Assembly (NCBI RefSeq): GCF_002911015.1
Contig: NZ_KZ626840.1
Coordinates: forward strand, 1-64,000
Direction of reading: 5' to 3'
From: Streptomyces populi
GTDB taxonomy: Bacteria; Actinomycetota; Actinomycetes; Streptomycetales; Streptomycetaceae
DNA: 64,000 bases
Part shown: piece after piece, positions 34,063-43,042 of the stretch
Position numbering within the stretch: the first letter of the stretch is position 1
How the letters are laid out: every line of letters starts with the position of its first letter
Program-made: the position numbers and the translations under genes
The notes under the pieces: generated by a model
Told to the model about the DNA's origin: nothing
What the model saw: the letters and a program-made list of their open reading frames with translations, nothing else
The model's database searches: none

Positions 34063-34979
34063 CCACCCGGACCGCTTCGTTAGCCGACCGCGCCGTTTTC
34101 CGGATCGGCTACGGCGCCTTGCAGCTCGAGCGCCTGCGCGACCGTCGTGAAGAGGCCGTCGCACTGCTGCGCCGCGCGGTCGAGCTGGGCGTCGACCACG
34201 TGGACACCGCCGAGTTCTACGGCTTCGGATTCGTCAACGACGTGATCCGCGAGGCACTGCGCCCCGAGGACGACGTCCTGGTCGTCACGAAGGTGGGGGC
34301 CGAACCCGACCCCGGCGGGCGCCTGCCGCTGCGTCTGGCACAACGCCCCGAGCAGTTGCGCGCCGGCGTCGAGGACAACCTGCGCAGCCTGGGCGTCGAC
34401 CGGCTCGCGGTCGTCAACCTGCGCCGCCTGGACACCGGCCCCGGGCTGCGCCCCGAGGGGGACCAGGTCGTCGACCTCGACGACCAGCTCGCGGTGATGA
34501 CCGCCCTGCGCGACGAGGGCAAGATCGGCGCGATCGGCCTGAGCAGCGTCACCCTCGCCGGCCTGCGCCGCGCCCTGCCGGCCGGCATCGTCTGTGTGCA
34601 GAACGCGTACAGTGTCGTCTCCCGCGACGACGAGGACATGCTGCGGCTGTGCGCGGCCGAGGGCATCGCCTGGGTGCCGTTCTTCCCGCTCGGCGGGGCC
34701 TTCCCGGGCCTGCCCAAGGCGACCGACGAACCGTCGGTGCACGCCGTGGCCGAGTCCCTGGGCGTGACGCCCTCCCAGGTCGGCCTGGCCTGGCTGCTGC
34801 ACCACGCCCCGAACGTGCTGCTCATCCCTGGCACCGCCGATGTCGCCCGCCTGGAGGCCAACATGGCGGTCGGCGGGATCACCCTCGACGCCTCGGCCCT
34901 CTCCACCCTCGATGGCATCGAGTCCCGCTCCGGTGAAGTCCCCATCGGCCGACCGGAGACAGCGCGGCCCGGCTCGTGA
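34059..34979 (+). CDS. Aldo/keto reductase
   Basis: This is a 306-residue NADPH-dependent (beta/alpha)8 enzyme. Catalytic D49 and Y54 are in DTAEFYGFG and K78 is in VVTKVG. The usual catalytic His is replaced by the NLRRLD segment, as in several AKR subgroups of Streptomyces. 'GLSSVTLAGLRRAL' and 'LIPGTADVARLEANM' are cofactor-binding elements. It is coupled to the TetR gene by an ATGA overlap and followed by a quinone oxidoreductase, indicating a detoxification operon. Confidence 0.9.
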   Translation: MTTRTASLADRAVFRIGYGALQLERLRDRREEAVALLRRAVELGVDHVDTAEFYGFGFVNDVIREALRPEDDVLVVTKVGAEPDPGGRLPLRLAQRPEQLRAGVEDNLRSLGVDRLAVVNLRRLDTGPGLRPEGDQVVDLDDQLAVMTALRDEGKIGAIGLSSVTLAGLRRALPAGIVCVQNAYSVVSRDDEDMLRLCAAEGIAWVPFFPLGGAFPGLPKATDEPSVHAVAESLGVTPSQVGLAWLLHHAPNVLLIPGTADVARLEANMAVGGITLDASALSTLDGIESRSGEVPIGRPETARPGS

Positions 34980-35059
34980 CCGCGCCGCACGCGCCAGACA
35001 TCCGACGAACGCCGGCCCACGCGGGGGAACCCCGCTCCATCAGGCACCAAGGACGGATC

Positions 35060-36079
35060 ATGAAGGCCATCATCTACCGTGACAACGGCGCCCCCGACGT
35101 TCTCCGGTTCGTCGACCGCGACCTGCCCGAGCCCGGCCCGGGCGAGGTTCGCGTACGGGTCGCCGTGTCCGGGGTCAACCCGACCGACTGGCAGGCGCGC
35201 TCCGGCGCCGGCCACCCCAAGCACTTCTCGGAGGTCACCCCGCACCTCGACGGCGCCGGCACGATCGACGCCGTCGGTGAGGGTGTCGACCGGAGCCGGG
35301 TCGGTCAGCGCGTCTGGCTGTTCATGGCCGCCGCCGGGCGGCCCACCGGCACCGCCGCCGAGTTCACCGTCGTGCCCGCCGGACAGGCCGTGCCGCTGCC
35401 CGACGAGGCCGGCTTCGACGTCGGCGCCTCACTCGGTGTCCCCGCGCTGACCGCGCACCGCGCGCTCACCGTCGCCGAGGACGGGCCGCGTCGGCTGCGG
35501 CCCGGGGCACTCGACGGGAAGGTGGTGCTCGCCGCGGGCGGGGCCGGAGCGGTCGGACACGCGGTGATCCAGCTCGCCCGATGGGCCGGCGCCACCGTGA
35601 TCAGCACGATCAGCAGCCCGGAGAAGGCCCGGCTGGCCACCGCGGCCGGAGCCCACCACGTGATCGACTACCGCGAGGGCGACCCGGCCGCCGACATCCG
35701 CAAGATCGCCCCGGACGGCGTCGACATCGTCGCCGAGGTGGCGCTCGGCGCGAACCTCGCCCTGGACCTCGCCGTACTGCGCACGCGCGGCACGATCTCG
35801 ACCTACGCCAACGACGGCGGCACGCCGGTCGAACTGGACGTATTGCAGAACATGGTGCTCAACGCACGCTTCCAGTTCCTGATCCTCTACCTGGCCGGTC
35901 CGGAGGCGCGCGCCGCGGCCGCCCAGGACGTCGCCGCCGCGGTGCGCGACGGCGCGCTGCCGGTGGGCGAGGAGCACGGCCTGCCGCTGATCCGCTTCCC
36001 CCTCGACCGCACCGCCGACGCCCACCGAGCGGTCGAGAACCACGTGGTCGGCAAGGTCTTGGTGGACGTCACGGTCTGA
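35060..36079 (+). CDS. NADPH:quinone oxidoreductase, zinc-independent MDR family
   Basis: This 339-residue protein matches the quinone-oxidoreductase branch of the medium-chain superfamily: MKAIIYRDNGAPDVLRFVDRDLPEPGPGEVRVRV, 'GVNPTDW' and the Rossmann 'LAAGGAGAVGHAVIQLARWAGATVI'. Catalytic-zinc Cys residues are absent, as expected. ATG 35060 follows AAGGACGG; a GTG overlapping the previous stop at 34976 is a weaker alternative. It probably reduces quinones or alkenals under the TetR regulator. The 270 bases after it (36080-36349) show no convincing gene. Confidence 0.9.
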   Translation: MKAIIYRDNGAPDVLRFVDRDLPEPGPGEVRVRVAVSGVNPTDWQARSGAGHPKHFSEVTPHLDGAGTIDAVGEGVDRSRVGQRVWLFMAAAGRPTGTAAEFTVVPAGQAVPLPDEAGFDVGASLGVPALTAHRALTVAEDGPRRLRPGALDGKVVLAAGGAGAVGHAVIQLARWAGATVISTISSPEKARLATAAGAHHVIDYREGDPAADIRKIAPDGVDIVAEVALGANLALDLAVLRTRGTISTYANDGGTPVELDVLQNMVLNARFQFLILYLAGPEARAAAAQDVAAAVRDGALPVGEEHGLPLIRFPLDRTADAHRAVENHVVGKVLVDVTV

Positions 36080-36349
36080 CGTCCGGTCGGCCACCGCGCG
36101 CACGCCGCGGCCGCCCCGGGGAATCCGGCACGGGGCGGTCATGGCGGCCATGGCGGCCGGGTGCGCCCCCGGCCGCCGGTCGTCGAGGACGCGCGCCGGC
36201 ACGGGGGCTGGTGCCGATGCGGGCCTTCCCCTCCAACACGACGACGAGCGTTCCCGGCGGCGCCGCGCAGCGCCTCGCTCTCGGGGCCGCATGGTCGTCG
36301 TCATGGGACCCCGTCCCGTCGGCAAGGGGCCGCCGAGGGGGCCTGCGGG

Positions 36350-36802
36350 TCAAGTGCCGTCCGACGGGTTCGGCCCGTAGTAGGCGTCGACGGGTGTGCG
36401 TGCCTCACCGAAGAGGGCCGGGCCGTCCTGTGTCACGGACGGCCAGTCCCCCGAGGGCGGGTTGAGTTGCACGAGTTGCTCGGTGGAGAGCGCGTACACG
36501 ACCCGGCCGATGCCGGAGCGGACGATGCCACCCGCGCACATGCCGCACGGCTGGCAACTGGTGTACATGGTGGTGCGGGCGGCCGTGTCCGCGTCCAGCT
36601 CACGGGCCGCCCACCGGGCCAGCTTCAACTCCGGATGGGCCGTGATGTCGTCGTCCCGCCGGACCGTGTTGTGCGCCTCCGCGAGGACCGCCCCATCGGG
36701 TCCGGCCAGCAGCGAGCCGTACGGCGCGTCGCCCAGTTCCACCGCGCGCGCCGCGATACCGATGGCCTGCCGCAGCAGCGCCTCGTCAGCAGAGTCGATC
36801 AC
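36350..36802 (-). CDS. Nucleoside/guanine deaminase-type cytidine deaminase fold protein
   Basis: This 150-residue protein has the zinc site H56-P-E58 and P85-C86-x2-C89 (TSCQPCGMC). It sits in a CDA fold close to guanine deaminase (GuaD/TadA-like). GTG 36802 is the start because GGAGG lies eight bases upstream. The start overlaps the stop of an LLM oxidoreductase remnant (GTGA). Hydrolytic deamination of a purine or nucleoside is expected. Confidence 0.87.
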   Translation of the reverse strand: MIDSADEALLRQAIGIAARAVELGDAPYGSLLAGPDGAVLAEAHNTVRRDDDITAHPELKLARWAARELDADTAARTTMYTSCQPCGMCAGGIVRSGIGRVVYALSTEQLVQLNPPSGDWPSVTQDGPALFGEARTPVDAYYGPNPSDGT

Positions 36803-37236
36803 GACACCATCCTCCACCGCTCGGCAACCGTGGTGAGCGCCCGCCACGCGGCCTCGGGCCGACGGGTCTGAGCCGGATCCCCATGGTAGGGGTCGAGCAC
36901 CACCGTCTGCGCACCGAGCCCGCGAAGCTCCTCCAGATCACCGACGATCTGCTCCGGGTCCCCGACCCCGGCAGGCCGTTCGGCCTCTTGGACCGGAGCG
37001 TCGCCCAGCCGCAGCGCGATCCGTGGCGCGAACCCCGGCAACGCGTTGTCCGCGAGAACCGACCGCATCCGCGTCACCGGCAGCCGCAGCGGATGCCAGG
37101 CACCGCCGAACCCGACCGTCCGCCGGATCGCCGCCGCGCTGTGCCCGCCGACCCACACCGCGGGCGCGGCCCCCTCCTCCGCCCTCCACGTGTCCCGCAC
37201 CACTGCCAGGTACTCGTCGGTCAGCTCCAACAGGAG
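36799..37236 (-). pseudogene. LLM-class flavin oxidoreductase, C-terminal remnant
   Basis: The minus strand encodes the last 140 or so residues of a luciferase-like monooxygenase: '[14 protein letters not shown]', '[34 protein letters not shown]', '[26 protein letters not shown]'. The flavin-binding N-terminal barrel is missing. At about 37230 the homology stops and the opposite strand continues as an Lrp/AsnC fragment. The stop overlaps the deaminase start, so it once formed an operon with it. Confidence 0.7.
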
Positions 37237-37368
37237 GCCCGCATCTCCCTGAGCGAGCTGGGACGCCGCGTCAACCTCAGCCCGTCGGCCACCACCGAGC
37301 GGGTGCGGAATCTGGAGTCGCTGGGCGTCATCACCGGCTACCACGCCACCGTGGGCCTGCCCGGCCCT
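37228..37368 (+). pseudogene. Lrp/AsnC regulator HTH fragment
   Basis: The plus strand reads '[43 protein letters not shown]', the helix-turn-helix of an Lrp/AsnC regulator. It has no start and its sensor (RAM) domain is missing. Homology ends near 37368. It abuts the truncated LLM gene, so a deletion fused two gene interiors. From here to 37610 no intact gene is seen. Confidence 0.7.
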
Positions 37369-37610
37369 GACCGACAGCCGACCGACGCCGCACGGCCGCC
37401 GGTCGGCAGCGGGGTGCCGGGCCGCTCCTGTCGATCACCACCCGATACGCGCCCTGGCGCCCTTGCGGACCGGAAGGGCGAGCTGACCACGGGACCGCGT
37501 CGAGGGCCGCCGTCGCGGTTCGCCCGGAGACACGTCCAGGACCATGTCCGGAAAGCGGCCGAGGAGCGCGGAGGCTTCCCGGCCCGCTCATGGCGCGGTG
37601 GTGGCGCCGG

Positions 37611-38219
37611 TCAGGCGCCCGCTGCCGCGGTGTAGCGGGCGGCGACGTCCTCCCAGTCGACCAGGTCCCACAGCTTGGTGACGTAGTCGGGGCGGACGTT
37701 CTTGTACTGCAGGTAATAGGCGTGCTCCCAGGCGTCGAAGACGAGCAGCGGGGTGGCGCCCTGGCCGACGTTGCCGTGGTGGTCGTAGACCTGCTCGACG
37801 ATCAGGCGCTTGCCGAGGGGCTCCCAGGCGAGCACGCCCCAGCCGGAGCCCTGGACGGACGCGGTCGCGACGGTGAGCTGCTTCTTGAACTGCTCGAAGC
37901 CGCCGAAGTGTTCGTCGACGGCGTCGGCGAGGGCGCCGTCGGGCCGGTCGCCGCCGTCCGGGGAGAGGTTCTGCCAGAAGATCGAGTGCAGGACGTGGCC
38001 GGAGAGGTTGAAGGCGAAGGTCTTCTCCAGCCCGACCAGCGAGGCGGGCGTGATCCGGTCCTTGTCGCGGGCCTCGGCGAGCTGCTCCAGGGTGTCGTTG
38101 GCGCCCTTGACGTAGGCGGCGTGGTGCTTGGCGTGGTGCAGTTCCAGGATCTGCCCGGTGATGGCCGGCTCCAGCGCGGCGTAGTCGTAGGGCAGGTCGG
38201 GAAGCGTGTAGGTGCCCAT
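37611..38219 (-). CDS. sodF: Iron-type superoxide dismutase (SodF-like)
   Basis: This 202-residue protein has the Fe/Mn SOD fold. Metal ligands are H28 (LELHHAKHH), H78 (VLHSIFW), D162 and H166 ([12 protein letters not shown]). The GVLAW...QVYDHHGN segment is usual for the Fe-type Streptomyces enzymes. It removes superoxide in the cytoplasm. Streptomyces alternates between this enzyme and a nickel SOD, with Nur repressing the iron gene when nickel is present. A Nur-like box lies 55 bases upstream of the start, supporting that control here. Confidence 0.93.
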   Translation of the reverse strand: MGTYTLPDLPYDYAALEPAITGQILELHHAKHHAAYVKGANDTLEQLAEARDKDRITPASLVGLEKTFAFNLSGHVLHSIFWQNLSPDGGDRPDGALADAVDEHFGGFEQFKKQLTVATASVQGSGWGVLAWEPLGKRLIVEQVYDHHGNVGQGATPLLVFDAWEHAYYLQYKNVRPDYVTKLWDLVDWEDVAARYTAAAGA

Positions 38220-38274
38220 CAGGCACGTCCCCTTTCCGGGTGAGTGATCGTCAGGGCACAGCCTATGCCTTTAT

Positions 38275-38289
38275 TGCGAATGACTTGCA
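38275..38289 (-). promoter_or_regulatory. Nur-like (nickel Fur-family) operator
   Basis: Read on the minus strand, TGCAAGTCATTCGCA fits the Nur consensus tGCaa-N5-ttGCA with one mismatch. It lies upstream of the iron superoxide dismutase, the classic Nur-repressed gene. The rest of 38220-38573 has no gene. Confidence 0.6.
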
Positions 38290-38573
38290 ACAGCGCATTG
38301 AATGCATCAACATGATCCGTGGCGGGGTCGGCCCGTCAGTCTTCGTCGTCCGAGCGCCGTTCCGTCCGTCCGGCGCGTCCTTCCCGAAGAGTGATCGTCT
38401 TCTCGCCCGGCACCCGCCGGTCCCGGCCGGCCCCGCTCCCCCACCGCTCGCCGAGGACGTGGAGTCCTGGTCATGCCCCGACTGGTGCCGGACACCGGAC
38501 CGCAGCGCGTCCTCGCGGCCTCGGACTTCGTCCTGTCGGAAGTACCGGCGGGCGGGGCTGCGAGGATGTGGTC

Positions 38574-39266
38574 ATGGAGCAGACACTGAGTCGGCGGGAA
38601 GCGTCGGAGGCGGTCCAGGACCACGGGTGGCGCTACGTGCTGGGCACCTTGCAGACGTCGGTTCCGGTGGGGACGCTGGCTCGAGCGGTCGGCCTGGCGG
38701 CGGACGCCGTCGCGGTGTGCGGCGACGACGCCGACCGCCATCTCCGGGTCGACGTCCGCGCCGGCCTGGCCGTCTTCACCCTCCAGTCCTCGGACCACGC
38801 GGCGGTCACCACCCGGGACGTCGAACTCGCACGTCGGATCTCCGCCACCGTCGGCGAGTCCGGGTTTCTGCCGGAGCCCGGACCCGGAGCGGGGGCACCA
38901 CGGTCCGTCCAGCTTCTGGAGATCGCGATCGACGCCCTGGACATCGCCGGGATCCGACCGTTCTGGAAGGCGGTGTCGGGCTACACCGACGAGGCGGGCG
39001 CCGAGGGACCGGAGGACCCTCTCGTCGACCCGGTCGGGCAGGGCCCGGCCATCTGGTTCCAGCAGATGGACCGCGCGCGTCCGCAGCGCAATCGCATCCA
39101 CATCGACATCAGTGTTCCGCATGACGAGGCACCCCGGCGGATCGAAGCCGCCCTGGCGGCCGGGGGCCGGCTCGTGTCCGCGACCCGCGCCCCCGCCTTC
39201 TGGGTGCTTGCCGACCCGGAGGGGAACGAAGCCTGCGTCACCACCTGGCAGGGCCGGGACGGCTGA
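38574..39266 (+). CDS. Fusion of a pterin-carbinolamine-dehydratase-like domain with a VOC domain
   Basis: This is a 230-residue protein. Residues 1-98 resemble pterin-4a-carbinolamine dehydratase: 'WRYVLGTLQTSV', 'DRHLRVDVRAGLAVFTLQSSDHAAVTTRDVELARRISATV'. The tandem catalytic His pair (HH) is reduced to R-H. Residues 110-230 form a VOC/glyoxalase module ending 'FWVLADPEGNEACVTTWQGRD'. The pairing occurs in actinobacteria and suggests a pterin-dependent or pterin-recycling role, but this is inference. ATG 38574 is preceded by GAGGATG. Confidence 0.82.
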   Translation: MEQTLSRREASEAVQDHGWRYVLGTLQTSVPVGTLARAVGLAADAVAVCGDDADRHLRVDVRAGLAVFTLQSSDHAAVTTRDVELARRISATVGESGFLPEPGPGAGAPRSVQLLEIAIDALDIAGIRPFWKAVSGYTDEAGAEGPEDPLVDPVGQGPAIWFQQMDRARPQRNRIHIDISVPHDEAPRRIEAALAAGGRLVSATRAPAFWVLADPEGNEACVTTWQGRDG

Positions 39267-39523
39267 CACGGCGTCCTGGCCACCGCCACTCGCCGACGGC
39301 CGCGCGGAAGCCGCGTGGAACTCGATCCGGAAACGGGACGACAGGTCCGGCGCCCCGCTTCCGGGCACGTCGACGGGCGGACCCATGGGTGACGGCCGTT
39401 CCTCGTGCCGCGTCGCCCGACATCTCGACTCGACGTCTCGAAACGTGCGGAACGGCCGTCTCGTACACCCCGGGTCCCGGCGGTCTCAGCGGGTCGAGCG
39501 GCCGGCGGCGACGAGCATCCGGC

Positions 39524-41554
39524 TCAGCACGTGAGCTTCGCGTCCGCCCAGTCCGCGTGGTCCGAGTCGATGCCGTCGCCGCCGTCGGTGACGACGAGGC
39601 GGACCACCCGGGCGCCGGTGACGTCCGCGGTGAGCGGCCGGGCCGGCACGGCGTTCGTCAGGGTGCCGCTGGAGGCGACCTCGGTGCCGTCGGCCCAGAT
39701 CGCGAAGGCGACGGTCCCCCGCTCCCCCTTCTCGTCGTCGACACCGACCTCCGCGGTGACCGTCTCGCACGCCGTGCCGGTGTAGTACGCGACGGAGCTC
39801 TCGGCGTGCACGCCCAGCCCCTTGGCGTACACCGCCCCGCCCAGGGTGATCGGGTGCCCGTCACCCGCGGCGCTCTCCCCGTTGCTGGTGTCGCGCTCCA
39901 CCGGGCCCCAGCCGGTCGTGGCCGACATCCACGGCAGGTCACCGAGGTACGACGTCCCCGAGGGCGGGGCCACCACCACCGGGACGTCCAGCGGCAGGGT
40001 GCTGTCGACCCGCGCTCCGGACGGCGAGCGGTGGACGGCCCGCACCGTCAGGTCGTACGACCCCGCGGGCGTCCCCCGTGGCGCGGTCACCCGCCAGTCG
40101 GTGCGCAGCGTGCGGCCGGTCCGCAGGGCGGCCGCACGTGTCGGCGGTGCCGGTGCGACGGTCCAGCCGGTGGGAGCCGTGAGCGACACGGACACCCGTA
40201 CAGCGGGTGTACGGCCGAGGTCGGTGACCGTCGTCGTCAGCGCGGCCGGCGTGCCGGCCTCCACCAACGGGCCGTCGTCCAGGCCGAGTTCGACGACTGG
40301 CGGATACGAGGCCCAGCGCCGGTCCGCCGCGACCCGGACGAGGACCGTGCCGTGCGCCGGGACGGTCGCGGAGATGGTTCCGGCGGTGTTGCGGGTCCGG
40401 TGCAGCCACAGGTCACGCAGGGTGTAGGCGGGGGCGTCGGGCAGTCCGACCGAGCGGGCCGTCGTCGTGACGCGCTGGGCGGTGCCGGACTCGTTGAACA
40501 GGGCCACCGCGCGGCTGCCGTCCTCCATCTCCTTCGCGACGACCCAGCGCCCGCCCTCGGAGGAGACCACCGTGCCCTGCTTGCCGAGCGGGTCCTGGTC
40601 GACGGCGATGACCTCCTCGTTGCCCAGGACGTCCAGCGTGGCCGGGGACGCCTTGCGCAGATCGGTGCCGATGAGCAGCGGGGCCGCCATGACCGACCAC
40701 AGGGAGAAGTGGGAGCGGTACTCGGTGTCGGTCATACCGCCGTTGCCGACCTCCAGCATGTCCGGGTCGTTCCAGTGACCGGGACCGGCGTGGGAAGCCA
40801 GCGGCAGGTTCTGCTTCAGGATCGACAGCATCGAACCCCAGCTGTCGCTGATGTCCCCGGTGGTGCGCCACAGTTGGCCGACGTCCGAGGCCCACTCCCA
40901 GGGTTTGTTCTCGCCCCACTCGCAGATGCTGTAGACGATGGGCCGTCCGGTCGCCCTGAGCGCGTCCCGCATGGTCGTGTAGCGGGTTCTGGCGTCCACG
41001 CCGGAGTTGTTGCAGTTGTCGTACTTGAGGTAGTCCACACCCCAGTCGGCGAACTGCCTGGCGTCGCCGTACTCGTGCCCGAGCGCGCCGGGGAAGCCCG
41101 CGCTGTCGCAGGTCCTGGTGCCCGCGCTCGTGTAGATGCCGAGCTTGAGGCCCTTGGCGTGCACATAGTCGGCGACGGCCTTGATGCCGTGGGGGAAACG
41201 GGCGGGGTCGGGCACCAGCCCGCCGTCCGCGTCCCGCGACGGCAGGGCCCAGCAGTCGTCCAGGTTGACGTACCGGTAGCCGGCGTCCTTCAGGCCCTTC
41301 TCGACGAAGAGGTCGGCGATCCCCTCGACCATCGCCTCGTCGAAGTCGGCCCGGCAGTGGGTGGAGTTCCAGTTGTTGAAGCCCATCGGCGGGGTGAGGG
41401 CGAGGCCGTCGTCCGGGGCGGGCGCGGCCGGGGCACCGGCCGGTGCGGCGACAGCGGGGACGGCGAGCCCGGTCGCGCACAGAAGTCCTGCGGCGAGTGC
41501 TCCGGCCACTCTTCGGCGGATGGTGCGGATGGTGCGGGCGTGAGGGTGACGCAT
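39524..41554 (-). CDS. Secreted GH27 alpha-galactosidase with C-terminal NPCBM
   Basis: This 676-residue preprotein has a signal peptide ending near AVPAVAAPA (about 38). The GH27 barrel (about 50-330) starts LTPPMGFNNWNSTHC. The nucleophile is D179 in DYLKYDNCNN, and the acid/base Asp lies in TTGDISDSWGS (D234/D237). A beta-domain, an NPCBM-associated NEW3-like domain (about 420-520) and a C-terminal NPCBM (about 535-676; 'YLGDLPW', 'YAKGLGVHAESSVAYY') follow. It hydrolyses terminal alpha-galactose from galactomannan or oligosaccharides. GGAGGAA precedes ATG 41554. It is a single gene with no regulator beside it. Confidence 0.95.
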   Translation of the reverse strand: MRHPHARTIRTIRRRVAGALAAGLLCATGLAVPAVAAPAGAPAAPAPDDGLALTPPMGFNNWNSTHCRADFDEAMVEGIADLFVEKGLKDAGYRYVNLDDCWALPSRDADGGLVPDPARFPHGIKAVADYVHAKGLKLGIYTSAGTRTCDSAGFPGALGHEYGDARQFADWGVDYLKYDNCNNSGVDARTRYTTMRDALRATGRPIVYSICEWGENKPWEWASDVGQLWRTTGDISDSWGSMLSILKQNLPLASHAGPGHWNDPDMLEVGNGGMTDTEYRSHFSLWSVMAAPLLIGTDLRKASPATLDVLGNEEVIAVDQDPLGKQGTVVSSEGGRWVVAKEMEDGSRAVALFNESGTAQRVTTTARSVGLPDAPAYTLRDLWLHRTRNTAGTISATVPAHGTVLVRVAADRRWASYPPVVELGLDDGPLVEAGTPAALTTTVTDLGRTPAVRVSVSLTAPTGWTVAPAPPTRAAALRTGRTLRTDWRVTAPRGTPAGSYDLTVRAVHRSPSGARVDSTLPLDVPVVVAPPSGTSYLGDLPWMSATTGWGPVERDTSNGESAAGDGHPITLGGAVYAKGLGVHAESSVAYYTGTACETVTAEVGVDDEKGERGTVAFAIWADGTEVASSGTLTNAVPARPLTADVTGARVVRLVVTDGGDGIDSDHADWADAKLTC

Positions 41555-41825
41555 CGTTACGTTCCTCCGACTCGCGAAAGAGGGATGGCGACATGTACGT
41601 GTCATCGATGCGCGTTTACGGTAGGACTTGTTCGACCGTGATGGAAGACGGCCGCCGAGAGGGGTTCGGCATCTCGCCACGCGCCTTGACCTCGTGGCGG
41701 GTTGGATGCGGACCGAAGCCGCGCGTTCGTTTGTGTTCGAGTCGTGGTGCCGGGAGACGGACAGGGAACGCGTCGAGCCCCTCGGTAGAAATTCCGAGGT
41801 CGTCGGCGGAGTTCTTCGGCACCGG

Positions 41826-42953
41826 TCACCGCAGATCCCGGATCAGCCTTCCCAGGGCCGCGTCCACCCTGTCCTCGTCGAACTCCTCCGAGCCCACCAG
41901 CAGTGTCACCGACCGCGAGCCGTTCCCGGTGACGGCGTTGCGAAGCTTGTGCCCGGTCTCCATGAAGCCGCTGTGCCCCCAGGTCACGAGCCCCTTCCGC
42001 TCGTAGCGCTCGACGCCCAGGCCGTATCGGCCGCCCTCGCCGTCGGGCACGGTCCGCTTCATCTCGGCCAGTTGGGCCGGGGGCAGCAGCCGGCCACCCA
42101 TCAGCGCGGTCCAGAAGACGGTCACGTCCGCCGCGGTGGAGACCAGCGCCCCGGAGGCGTCGGAGCCGGAGACGTTCCAGTCGGTCCAGTCGCGCAGCCT
42201 GCCGCCGCGTTCGACGTAGGCCCGCAGGTCCGGTGACGGGAGCGTGGTGCGGTCACCGGGCCAGGAGGTGTGCCGCAGGCCGAGGGGGCCGGTGATCCGC
42301 CGCTGGATCTCGGTGGCGACGCTGTGACCGGTGACTTCGGTGACGATCAGGCCCAGCAGGTTGTAGTTGGTGTTGGAGTACGAGAAGCCGGACGCGGGCC
42401 GGTCCGTGGGCGGGGGGAGCTCGAGGGCCTGCCGGACCGTCCACAGGGGCTCGAAGTGCTCCCAGCGATGGGCTGTTTCGTCCTCCCAGTAGGGGGCGTC
42501 CAGGTAGTCGGGCAAACCACTGGTGTGTTGCAGGAGCCGGCGTACGGTGATGCGGCGGCCGTCGTAGTGCCTGGAGCGGACGAGGCCGGGCAGGTAGTGG
42601 TCGACGCTGTCGTCGAGCCGGATCCGGCCCTCCGCGGTGAGTTGCAGGACGACGGTGGCCACCCATGCCTTGGTGTCGCTGGCGATCCGGCTGTGCTCGT
42701 CGCCGGTGACCGGGCGGCCGGTACGGAGGTCGGCCAGGCCGACACCGCCCTTCCAGGCACCGCAGCGTGGACTCTCGATCGCCACGCTGATGCCCGAGGC
42801 CCCGGCGCCGCGCAGTGAGTTCAGCGCCGACTGGAGGGGGCGGGTGTCGCACCGCGGGGTGGCGGCGGTGGCGGCGGTGGCGGAGACCGCGGGGGCGGCC
42901 AGCAGCGAGGTCGAGATCGCCAGGGCCAGGGCCAGGTTCTTCCTGCGTCGCAT
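41826..42953 (-). CDS. Secreted serine hydrolase (beta-lactamase/DD-peptidase class C fold)
   Basis: This 375-residue preprotein has a signal peptide (ALALAISTSLLAAPAVSATA). Active-site motifs are S92-D-T-K95 (S-x-x-K), Y-S-N in SGFSYSNTNYNLLG, and H-S-G in VTWGHSGFMETG. This is the set of DD-carboxypeptidase- and esterase-type serine hydrolases. It starts 90 bases after the sensor-kinase stop on the same strand, so it may be the output gene of that two-component system. An excellent GAGGAGAAGG site precedes ATG 42953. Confidence 0.92.
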   Translation of the reverse strand: MRRRKNLALALAISTSLLAAPAVSATAATAATPRCDTRPLQSALNSLRGAGASGISVAIESPRCGAWKGGVGLADLRTGRPVTGDEHSRIASDTKAWVATVVLQLTAEGRIRLDDSVDHYLPGLVRSRHYDGRRITVRRLLQHTSGLPDYLDAPYWEDETAHRWEHFEPLWTVRQALELPPPTDRPASGFSYSNTNYNLLGLIVTEVTGHSVATEIQRRITGPLGLRHTSWPGDRTTLPSPDLRAYVERGGRLRDWTDWNVSGSDASGALVSTAADVTVFWTALMGGRLLPPAQLAEMKRTVPDGEGGRYGLGVERYERKGLVTWGHSGFMETGHKLRNAVTGNGSRSVTLLVGSEEFDEDRVDAALGRLIRDLR

Positions 42954-43042
42954 GGAGTCCTTCTCCTCAGGAGGTCGGGATCGGGCTGTCTGTCGCCACG
43001 ATCTCCGTCCCCGCGGGACGACCGGTATCCGCCGGGCCGCGG

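Noticed and set aside
36069..36353. Small minus-strand gene in the gap after the quinone oxidoreductase
   Set aside because: Arg/Pro/Ala-rich translation apart from a short natural-looking stretch; no start site or homology apparent.
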